13,924 nucleotides of DNA from Pseudomonadota bacterium (GTDB lineage Bacteria; Pseudomonadota; Gammaproteobacteria; Burkholderiales; Ferrovaceae): assembly GCA_021804705.1 (NCBI GenBank), contig JAJZHC010000017.1, forward strand, positions 1 through 13,924, read 5' to 3'. Position 1 is the stretch's first letter. Each line of letters starts with the position of its first letter. The translations under genes and the position numbers were made by a program. Below the pieces are notes generated by a model. That model made no database searches, was not told where the DNA came from, and was given only the letters and a program-made list of their open reading frames with translations. Shown in pieces: positions 8,070 to 13,924 of the stretch.

Positions 8070-8768
8070 ATGGCAGTTATGAAAACACTGCGAATCACCT
8101 TGCTGCTTTGGGGGGCATCCTGGGCCATCCAGGCCGCTCCCCTCCAGGACCACCAGGCTCTCGTGGAGGTGGTTACCCGCTTTGTACAGGAACAGACCCG
8201 TTCGCTGACGGGCAAGGTGTCCATCCTGGTGGAAGCCCCGGATTCACGCCTGAATCTTGCAGCTTGTGCCAGTCCGGAGGCGTTTATTCCACCGGGTGGG
8301 CATTTGTTGGGGCACGGCATGGTGGGCGTACGCTGCCTCAAGACGGCAGTGGAACCCGGCTGGTCAGTCTACATCCCGGTTCAGGTCACGCTCAACACCA
8401 CTTTTCTGGTGGCCAGAAGGGCGCTTGCGGCTGAGAAGGTCCTGAGCGCAGAAGATGTTGTCGAGCAAACGGGTGAAACCAGTCGTACCGATCTGATCAC
8501 CAGTACCTCCCAGGTGATTGGCAAGGTGGTGAAACAGGGTGTGGGTGCGGGACAGGCCCTCAGGCAGGACATGGTGCGCGATATCTATACCATCCGGCAG
8601 GGACAAACCGTGCAGGTGCTGGTGGATGGCAAAGGATTCAAGGTCAGCTCGGAGGGGCAGGCCATGAACAATGCGGGCGAAGGGCAGAGCGTGCAGGTTC
8701 GCACAGCCTCAGGGCGCCTGATCACGGGCGTGGCGGGAGAAAACGGCGTGGTCAGGGTCAATCCCTGA
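8070..8768 (+). CDS. flgA: Flagellar P-ring assembly chaperone FlgA
   Basis: FlgA is a periplasmic chaperone needed for FlgI to polymerise into the P-ring. The 232-aa protein has a signal peptide ending AIQA near residues 19-22 and a mature N-terminus with VEVVTRFVQEQT. A ChapFlgA/SAF-type C-terminal domain includes LVARRALAAEKVLSAEDV, QVIGKVVKQGVGAGQALRQD and GQTVQVLVDGKGFKVSSEGQ. Enteric FlgA is 219 aa. Two nearby ATGs are possible (8070 and 8079); neither has a clear ribosome-binding site, and the longer one is given. It is transcribed divergently from its client operon. The usual downstream partners flgM and flgN are absent: the stop codon lies 11 nt inside the 3' end of a convergent gene. 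Confidence 0.95.
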   Translation: MAVMKTLRITLLLWGASWAIQAAPLQDHQALVEVVTRFVQEQTRSLTGKVSILVEAPDSRLNLAACASPEAFIPPGGHLLGHGMVGVRCLKTAVEPGWSVYIPVQVTLNTTFLVARRALAAEKVLSAEDVVEQTGETSRTDLITSTSQVIGKVVKQGVGAGQALRQDMVRDIYTIRQGQTVQVLVDGKGFKVSSEGQAMNNAGEGQSVQVRTASGRLITGVAGENGVVRVNP

Positions 8769-10098
8769 CAGGCGGCGCCGTGGCCAGCATCGCGGCCTGA
8801 TCCAGCACGACGCACGCTTCATGAATGGCCCTCTCCTCGCCAGGCCCCCCACCCTGCAGCGCCATGATCACGGTGCGGGCGCTGACGCAAAGGCGCAGGG
8901 CGCTCACAGGCGTACCCTCACGACTGCCACACAGCACAGGCTGACCTAGCCGGCCGCGCTGAAGACCGGACCGTGCCTCAGGCAGTTGCCGGAATAGCTT
9001 CAAGGTCTCCTCACGACCCAATGGGGACAGACCCCCGTCACCAGCGTGGTAGAGCAGAAACGGGAATATGGTCTGTACGGTGTCCCAGGCATGGCCCTTC
9101 ATGAGCGGGCCCCGCTCCAGTGGCGGGACGGGCAGTGATTCCAGCTGGGGGTGTTGCGCGATGTGCTTGCGGATGGCTGCAGCGAAGGCCAGGAGAAAAT
9201 TACGGATCCTGTCTTCTGGCAGCGCGCGAAAGACTCGCAGCGACTGCAGGGCTGCTTCCCAGCGCAGCAGCAAACCGGGAGGGCAGTCCTCCGGGGCGCG
9301 CCTTTCTGAACGGAGCCCCGGCATGAGCAGTACGCCAGAGAAAGAGGGCCCTCCCACAAATTTGGAACCCGTCAATGCCACGACGAAATCGCGCGCGAGG
9401 TAGGCTTGCAAGGTGGCATGGGACAGGCGAAATTGACACGCATCTACCAGGACGGTGATGCGCTGCGGCGCATGGTGATGGAGCTGTGAGACACAAGCCA
9501 CGCTCGGGGCAATCAGGCCGCTTTTTGAAACATCGGTGAGGACGAGCAGCACGGGGCGTTCGGCGGCCAGGGCCGAGAGCGTCAGGGAAACGACTTCTGC
9601 ATCGATGGCCGCTGCATTTCTGGGTTGCCCATCCGGTTCGCGTACATTCACGGCGATGACATGGCCCCGGTGGCCAGTTGCCAGTGCTGCGGGCACACCG
9701 CTTCCTGACTCGGCAGGCTCCACCATGACGATGAGTGGTTCGTTATCGGCCGCATAGAGCAGCTGTACGGCGAGGCGATGGGCGTCGGTGCCAGAAGGCG
9801 CGAGCATGATTTCGATACCGGAATCTTTGGGCAATCCGCACAGGTCCGCCAGTTCAGCGCTGATCCTTCGGGCTTCGCCAGCCAGGTCAGGATGCTCCAG
9901 CAATTTGACGCGAAGCGCATCCGCCGCCGCAAAGCCCTCGGATGAAACGACGGAGGCGGTGCAGGAGCCAAAATCCAGCAGTGCAGGATCGGGAAACGGT
10001 GCACAGCCGTAGGGGTTTTGGTGAAGGGGCGGGGCGATGTCGATACGGGCGTCCCCGCCTTGCGTCAGGAGCAGGCTGGTTTCATGCAGCGGATTCAT
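8758..10098 (-). CDS. Unplaced fold-type-I PLP-dependent enzyme (aminotransferase class V / cysteine desulfurase-like)
   Basis: Predicted cytosolic PLP enzyme of 446 aa; I cannot assign it to a named family. Fold-type-I landmarks are visible in order: APSGTDAHRLA (residues about 100-110, the phosphate/cofactor-binding turn), VEPAESGSGVP (126-136), LVDACQFR (217-224) with Asp219 as the likely pyridine-nitrogen ligand, and ALTGSKFVGGPSFSGVLL (241-258) with Lys246 as the likely Schiff-base lysine. The D-A-x-Q plus S/T-x-S-K-F layout is closest to class V aminotransferases and desulfurases. No obvious desulfurase active-site Cys loop was identified. Its ATG overlaps the ATP-grasp stop in ATGA, so it is translationally coupled as the last gene of the three-gene cassette. 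The 3' end overlaps convergent flgA by 11 nt. Reaction and substrate are unknown; a transaminase, lyase or beta-elimination role are all possible. Confidence 0.82.
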   Translation of the reverse strand: MNPLHETSLLLTQGGDARIDIAPPLHQNPYGCAPFPDPALLDFGSCTASVVSSEGFAAADALRVKLLEHPDLAGEARRISAELADLCGLPKDSGIEIMLAPSGTDAHRLAVQLLYAADNEPLIVMVEPAESGSGVPAALATGHRGHVIAVNVREPDGQPRNAAAIDAEVVSLTLSALAAERPVLLVLTDVSKSGLIAPSVACVSQLHHHAPQRITVLVDACQFRLSHATLQAYLARDFVVALTGSKFVGGPSFSGVLLMPGLRSERRAPEDCPPGLLLRWEAALQSLRVFRALPEDRIRNFLLAFAAAIRKHIAQHPQLESLPVPPLERGPLMKGHAWDTVQTIFPFLLYHAGDGGLSPLGREETLKLFRQLPEARSGLQRGRLGQPVLCGSREGTPVSALRLCVSARTVIMALQGGGPGEERAIHEACVVLDQAAMLATAPPVRD

Positions 10099-11246
10099 TG
10101 CCGGGCTCTTTCCAGCATGGCCCTGAAGGCCGTGAACACCTTGTGCATTTGCGGCTGCTTGTATGGAAAGAGGTCTACCGGGTCCATGGCGTGGACCACG
10201 GCGCTGCTATCCACTTCAAAGACCAGCAACTGGCCTTCCCGCGTTTCGGCACAGTCCATCACGAGATACTCCAGCCCCAGTCGTTCGTGGATGCCCTGCA
10301 GGGCGACCCGATGCCGTTGCGCAAAGTCCTGGTCGAACCGGGCCATGAAGCGGGCTTCTTCCTCGCGTTTCGCGAGGGATTCGGTCATGCCGCCATTGAG
10401 GTAATGCACCATCCAGTGGTCTGACAGGGCCATATGGCTGGCATAGGGTTGGCCATCGATCAGGACCACACGGTACTTGCGAAACTGGCCATCTGCACTG
10501 CGATAATCCACGAAAGGCGTGACATAGAACTCGGGTTCGGGCTGGGTGAGCAGGTACTGTTCCAGGTCGTGAGGCGTCTCGGCTTTCACAAGTCCTTTGC
10601 CGGCGTGCGAGTCTATGGGGCGAACGATCACCGGAAGTTCGGCCAGGGCAAGGTCGTCGCGCTTCACCCGACGGGCCATGGGCATGGCAACACCTGGCGC
10701 ATCAGCCAACAACGCGCTGGATTCGTTGCGGGACAGCCGAAGAATGCGTTCTGGCGCATTCAGCAGCGGTCGCGGCCAGACCCTGGCCAGATCGATCAGT
10801 GCGCGCAGCAGGGCCTGGCTGTGATCTGCCTCTCCTACGGCAACAAAGGCCACATCGTGATCCGGCAGTGTTGGCGGAAAAGGGAGATGGGGCGCCAGAA
10901 ACAGCAGTGTCAGCTCGATATCGGAATCCTGTACCAGAAATTCCAGCGGTGTGTTGGCGTTCAGCGCACCCGGGGTCATCAGGGCCAGCAGGCGAATGGC
11001 AGGCGCTTTCCTGGCGGGCAGGGTATAGATTTGTCGCAGTTGCAGGGCCTGTTGCTGAACGTCGAGGGCGATGTCGTGATTGCCCTTCAGATGCAGGATG
11101 ACAGACAGATCCAGTAACGCTTCCGCACTGTCGACCGTGGGCTGCTGGCCCACGCGCGCGATCAGCTGATTGCCCAGCGGTGTGAGATCCACGCCCCGGA
11201 AGGCCTGGGTCATGAGTGCGGCCAGTCCCTGAAACTCCGGGTTCAC
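10095..11246 (-). CDS. ATP-grasp ligase with TPR-like N-terminal region (RimK-like)
   Basis: A 383-aa protein. The N-terminal part (about 38-72) reads as a helical TPR-like repeat (EALLDLSVILHLKGNHDIAL). The C-terminal ATP-grasp core (about 165-355) shows PVIVRPIDSHAGKGL (205-219, nucleotide-binding glycine-rich loop), FRKYRVVLIDGQPYASHMAL (255-274), HWMVHYLNGGM (277-287) and LEYLVMDCAE/LLVFEVDSS (325-348), with Asp331 and Glu344 as candidate metal ligands. ATP-grasp enzymes typically couple a carboxylate to an amine or thiol through an acyl phosphate. The start is GTG at 11246-11244, overlapping the decarboxylase stop (GTGA) with a GGAG box 8 nt upstream. Longer in-frame starts extend into the decarboxylase gene and give an Arg/His/Pro-rich artefact. 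The downstream PLP gene overlaps by ATGA. The substrate is unknown; context suggests a product of the neighbouring decarboxylase or PLP enzyme. Confidence 0.85.
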   Translation of the reverse strand: MNPEFQGLAALMTQAFRGVDLTPLGNQLIARVGQQPTVDSAEALLDLSVILHLKGNHDIALDVQQQALQLRQIYTLPARKAPAIRLLALMTPGALNANTPLEFLVQDSDIELTLLFLAPHLPFPPTLPDHDVAFVAVGEADHSQALLRALIDLARVWPRPLLNAPERILRLSRNESSALLADAPGVAMPMARRVKRDDLALAELPVIVRPIDSHAGKGLVKAETPHDLEQYLLTQPEPEFYVTPFVDYRSADGQFRKYRVVLIDGQPYASHMALSDHWMVHYLNGGMTESLAKREEEARFMARFDQDFAQRHRVALQGIHERLGLEYLVMDCAETREGQLLVFEVDSSAVVHAMDPVDLFPYKQPQMHKVFTAFRAMLERARQ

Positions 11247-12697
11247 GAGTCGAGCTCCGAAGTGGGCATGGCATTGAACCGGGCACCCAGGGCGAGGGTG
11301 GCTTTCAGGAGTGCGTCGATGTCCTCCTCCTGGGTGCGGTGATTGACGATGGCGGCGCGGATGGCGAGCCTGCCGTGAAGGGTGGTGGTGGACGGGACAG
11401 CAATGCCCGATTCGTGTAGCGCCGTGACGATCCGGGCATTGATGAGGTCGGACCGGTCGCAACGGTAGCGAAAGCACACGATATTCAGGGACACGGGGGC
11501 CAGCAACTCCAAAGCAGGGTTTGCCACGATGTGCTGCTCCAGGTAACGCGCCAATGCGCAGGTGTGTGAGATGACGGCACCCATGTGTCTGGCACCATAG
11601 ACCTTCAGCGTAAACCAGGTTTTGAGGGCGCGAAATCCCCGGGATAAATCGGGGCCATAGTCGCAGGGCCAGGGCGAACCGGCAGCAACGCCGCGGGTTT
11701 CCCTGCGCAGATATGCGGCAGGAGAGGCAAAGGCCTGGTGGTGCAGGGTGTCATTGCGCACCAGGATGAAACCGGCGTCATAGGGCACCTGGCCCCATTT
11801 GTGGAAATCAAAGGCAATGGAATCCGCATGCTCGAGGCCATCCAGGCGTGGCGCCAGGTCGGGCGCGAGGCGCCCCAGGGCGCCATAGGCGCCATCCACA
11901 TGAAACCACACGGCGTGCCGCCGGCAGATTCCGGCAAGCGTGGCGAGAGAGTCCACTGCACCTACATCCACCGTCCCTGCAGTGCCGACCACGAAGAAGG
12001 GGGTCAGCCCGGCGCGGCGGTCCTCAACCAGGGCGGCTTCAAGCCGTTCAAGATCCATTTCGAAGCGGGCATTCACCGGAATGATCCGCAGCGCATCCGT
12101 GCCCAGACCGGAGATGTCCATGGCCTGGGCGATGCAGCCATGCGCGCCTGCTGAGGCGTAGGCGCGCAACTGCTGGCCACTGGCAGCCAGCCCTTCGGTG
12201 CGAACACGCGTTCCCAATATGGCGGTTTTCGCCACCAGAACGGCAATCAGGTTGGCCATGGAGGTGCCTGTGACGAACAGGCCGCTCGCGGTCTCCGGAA
12301 AACCAAACAGGGTTCGCATCCATTCCAGGATCTGTCGTTCTACAGCCACCGGAATCTGGTCGCGTCCGCCGAGGTTGGCGTTGAGGCCGGCTGCCAGCAT
12401 TTCGGCCAGCATACCTACGGGTGCGCCACCCCCGTGCACCCATCCCATGAAACCCGGATGGGCATTGCCCACCGCATAGGGCAGGATGTCCGCCATGAAT
12501 TGCTGGTGTACTGCAGCGAGGTCGGAAGGCTCTTGCGGGAGCGCTTCGTGAAACCGGTGGCGCACTTCGGTGGGGATGGGTTGCCACACCGGACGTTCTC
12601 GCAGGTGCTCGAGATAATCCAGGATGTCGTCAAGCATCCGATGGCCCTGGGCGCGCAAATCGTTCCAGTCAGCTGGGTCCAGCGACTCCTGGCTCAT
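11243..12697 (-). CDS. Group II PLP-dependent amino-acid decarboxylase (aromatic/glutamate decarboxylase-like)
   Basis: Cytosolic enzyme that would remove the alpha-carboxylate of an L-amino acid to give an amine; the substrate is not readable from the sequence. The 484-aa product has the family's motifs in order: NAHPGFMGWVHGGG (78-91), VTGTSMANLIAV (142-153), SAGAHGCIAQAM (182-193, His186 stacking on PLP), VGTAGTVDVGAVD (237-249), WFHVDGAYG (264-272, Asp268 binding the ring nitrogen), DFHKWGQVPYD (297-307, Lys300 as Schiff-base lysine) and LAIRAAIVNHRT near the C-terminus. The ATG at 12697 is chosen because a GGAG box lies about 8 nt upstream and homologues start with this kind of helix; the longer frame to 12802 runs into cheB. 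It is 74 nt downstream of cheB and overlaps the ATP-grasp gene by 4 nt (GTGA). Confidence 0.93.
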   Translation of the reverse strand: MSQESLDPADWNDLRAQGHRMLDDILDYLEHLRERPVWQPIPTEVRHRFHEALPQEPSDLAAVHQQFMADILPYAVGNAHPGFMGWVHGGGAPVGMLAEMLAAGLNANLGGRDQIPVAVERQILEWMRTLFGFPETASGLFVTGTSMANLIAVLVAKTAILGTRVRTEGLAASGQQLRAYASAGAHGCIAQAMDISGLGTDALRIIPVNARFEMDLERLEAALVEDRRAGLTPFFVVGTAGTVDVGAVDSLATLAGICRRHAVWFHVDGAYGALGRLAPDLAPRLDGLEHADSIAFDFHKWGQVPYDAGFILVRNDTLHHQAFASPAAYLRRETRGVAAGSPWPCDYGPDLSRGFRALKTWFTLKVYGARHMGAVISHTCALARYLEQHIVANPALELLAPVSLNIVCFRYRCDRSDLINARIVTALHESGIAVPSTTTLHGRLAIRAAIVNHRTQEEDIDALLKATLALGARFNAMPTSELDS

Positions 12698-12771
12698 GGG
12701 ACTGCTCCGAAAAAAAGACCATCTGATTCTAACTTGACCCGACGCCTGGACGTCGCGGAACTGGATTTTTT
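12698..12771 (-). promoter_or_regulatory. cheB-decarboxylase spacer with possible -10 box
   Basis: This 74-nt gap is the longest between co-directional genes on the right-hand side and could hold a promoter for the enzyme cassette. On the minus strand TAGAAT (12731-12726) matches 5 of 6 bases of a sigma-70 -10, about 29 nt before the start codon. No credible -35 lies 16-18 nt upstream. A T7 run (12716-12710) precedes the GGAG box of the decarboxylase. The cassette may instead be co-transcribed with cheB. Confidence 0.3.
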
Positions 12772-13371
12772 TCAGGGCCAGGGCTGCGCACCGTTGCTGC
12801 ATTGCAGCATAACCCGTTGGGCCATTTTTTGAATGGGCAGGATTTCATCAACAGCCCCGAGTGCGATGGCCTCCTTGGGCATGCCAAAGACAATGCTGCT
12901 GTGCTCGTCCTGGGCAAAATTGTAGGCGCCTGCCTTTTTCATTTCGAGCATCCCTGCGGCGCCGTCCTTGCCCATTCCGGTCAGGATGATGCCAATGGCA
13001 TTTTTTCCCGCTACCTGTGCGGCAGACTGGAAGAGGATATCCACGGAAGGGCGGTGACGGTTGAAAGGTGGATTTTTGCTCAATGCCGTGACATAGGTGG
13101 TGCCAGCCTTATCCACCAGCAGATGGGAGTGCCCCGGCGCGATGTAGGCGTGCCCAGGCAGGATGGGTGTGCTGTGGCTCGCTTCCTCAACAGCGATCTG
13201 GCACAGGGCGTCCAGGCGGGTTGCGAACGATCGTGTAAAGGTTTCGGGCATGTGCTGCACGATCAGCACGCCGGGGGCATCGGTCGGCAGTGCGCGTAAA
13301 AACTCCTTGATGGCCTCAGTACCGCCTGTGGAGGCGCCCAGGAAGATCAGCTTGCCTGAATGGTGAGACAT
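12772..13371 (-). CDS. cheB: Stand-alone CheB-type protein-glutamate methylesterase (no receiver domain)
   Basis: CheB catalytic domains remove methyl groups from chemoreceptor glutamates, resetting chemotactic sensitivity. The 199-aa protein consists only of the methylesterase domain: GASTGGTEAI (residues 12-21, nucleophile Ser14), IVQHMPETFT (37-46, His40), YIAPGHSHLL (76-85), HRPSVDILFQSAA (106-118), LTGMGKDGAAGM (130-141, Asp136) and IVFGMPKEAI (160-169). The Ser-His-Asp triad is intact, so activity is expected. Classical CheB is about 350 aa and has an N-terminal phosphorylatable receiver; here the ORF starts at the catalytic domain, with GAGG a few bases before the ATG, and the upstream gene is an HDOD protein in another frame, so there is no fused receiver. 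Some lineages have such forms. It sits 10 nt after the HDOD gene. Confidence 0.92.
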   Translation of the reverse strand: MSHHSGKLIFLGASTGGTEAIKEFLRALPTDAPGVLIVQHMPETFTRSFATRLDALCQIAVEEASHSTPILPGHAYIAPGHSHLLVDKAGTTYVTALSKNPPFNRHRPSVDILFQSAAQVAGKNAIGIILTGMGKDGAAGMLEMKKAGAYNFAQDEHSSIVFGMPKEAIALGAVDEILPIQKMAQRVMLQCSNGAQPWP

Positions 13372-13381
13372 CCAACCTCAT

Positions 13382-13924
13382 CTACGGTGAGTTTGCGCCG
13401 GTTTGGACGGGGCGAACATTGGCGATGACCTGTTCCACAGGAAGGTGGAGCAATTGACCAATTTCAGTGTAATCGTCCGGAAGCGCTGCGTCATCCCAGC
13501 CATTGGCGGAATGACGGGCCAGATTGACGGCCAGAATCACATTACGCACCCTGACCTGCTGTGCCTGGGCATCATCCATCAGGGAAGACAGGAGCGTGGG
13601 CAGGGCCCATTCCTGGGTGAGCCGCAGTTGCAACTCTGAAATGGGAAAACCCAGAACCATTTCCTGCGCGGTGCGGCTGCGCAATGATTTATCGTTTTGC
13701 TGCGCGTCGTGGATCAGAAGCATGTCCTGAGGCGCGAAGCACCACAGCAGCAATTCAGCAAGATCGTGCAACAGGGCTGCAATGTACACCTCGTCAAAGT
13801 GCATGTCATTAAGGCGGATAGCCCACTCGATGGCGTAATTGGCGGCCCGCTGAGCCCTCTGAATGACGCGTTTCAGGCTTTCCAGGGACTCAGGGTGCCC
13901 TTGCAGCAGGGCCTCGACGGTGGG
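13382..13924 (-). CDS. HDOD-domain protein, 5' end outside window
   Basis: The frame is open from the right edge (40 codons upstream of the ATG at 13804-13802) to the TAG at 13384-13382, so about 180 codons are visible and the N-terminus lies beyond the window. HDOD proteins are non-catalytic or weakly catalytic HD-superfamily regulators of signalling and motility. Visible marks are QRAANYAIEWAIRLND, then VYIAALLHDLAELLLWCF with the HD pair, and a C-terminal stretch LHLPVEQVIANVRPVQTGA. The ATG at 13804 falls inside the domain, so it is not the true start. It ends 10 nt before cheB, suggesting one transcript and a link to chemotaxis or motility control. Confidence 0.82.
   Translation of the reverse strand, partial: PTVEALLQGHPESLESLKRVIQRAQRAANYAIEWAIRLNDMHFDEVYIAALLHDLAELLLWCFAPQDMLLIHDAQQNDKSLRSRTAQEMVLGFPISELQLRLTQEWALPTLLSSLMDDAQAQQVRVRNVILAVNLARHSANGWDDAALPDDYTEIGQLLHLPVEQVIANVRPVQTGANSP

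Noticed and set aside
9744..9751. GCCGATAA on the minus strand inside the PLP gene, identical to a sigma-28 -10
   Set aside because: No TAAA-type -35 lies at the right distance, and the bases simply encode Ala-Asp-Asn in the protein. Treated as chance.
10434..11117. Long plus-strand open frame (227 codons) opposite the ATP-grasp gene
   Set aside because: It is antisense to a gene with strong ATP-grasp motifs and coupled start/stop overlaps, and has no recognisable motif of its own.
11247..11477. N-terminal extension of the ATP-grasp frame to 11477
   Set aside because: The added residues are Arg/His/Pro-rich and overlap the decarboxylase gene in another frame. The GTG at 11246 with a GGAG box and GTGA overlap is a much better start.
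12738..12757. Possible terminator hairpin after cheB (CGACG-loop-CGTCG)
   Set aside because: The stem is only five pairs with adjacent mismatches, and the T-runs on either strand are 10 or more nt away, so it does not look like an intrinsic terminator.
12698..12802. Longer decarboxylase start at 12802
   Set aside because: The extra 35 residues overlap the cheB 3' end and do not resemble the family. The ATG at 12697 has a proper GGAG box.

Overview
The window is a GC-rich piece of a motile proteobacterial chromosome. A flagellar basal-body/hook operon is followed by a compact enzyme cassette and chemotaxis/signalling genes. Outer-membrane L-ring (FlgH) and periplasmic P-ring (FlgI, FlgA) genes show a Gram-negative cell; gene order and protein style fit Beta- or Gammaproteobacteria. 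I cannot name the genus from sequence alone. No rRNA, tRNA, CRISPR array, insertion sequence or phage gene was seen.

Left part (1-7925, all minus strand): flgB-flgC-flgD-flgE-flgF-flgG-flgH-flgI-flgJ-flgK in the classical order, reading right to left, with 1-30 nt gaps or small overlaps. The longer flgJ-flgK gap (52 nt) carries a strong sigma-28 (FliA) promoter that overlaps the end of flgJ. FlgK runs off the left edge. FlgJ is only the rod-scaffolding domain (107 aa), without the muramidase domain. The genes encode the rod (FlgB, C, F, G), hook (FlgE) and its cap (FlgD), the L- and P-rings (FlgH, FlgI), the rod chaperone (FlgJ) and the hook-filament junction (FlgK).

Centre (7926-8768): a divergent 144-nt intergenic region, then flgA (P-ring chaperone) on the plus strand. 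No flgM or flgN follows flgA. Instead flgA collides tail-to-tail (11-nt overlap) with the enzyme cassette.

Right part (8758-13924, all minus strand): a partial HDOD-domain gene, a receiver-less CheB methylesterase, then three tightly coupled enzyme genes. These are a group II PLP-dependent amino-acid decarboxylase, an ATP-grasp ligase with a TPR-like N-terminus, and an unplaced fold-type-I PLP enzyme. They join through GTGA and ATGA start/stop overlaps, so they very probably act in one pathway. A decarboxylase (amine maker), an ATP-grasp enzyme (amide/peptide-type ligase) and a second PLP enzyme suggest biosynthesis or conjugation of a small amine or amino-acid-derived molecule. I do not recognise this combination as a named system. 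It is the most interesting part of the window.
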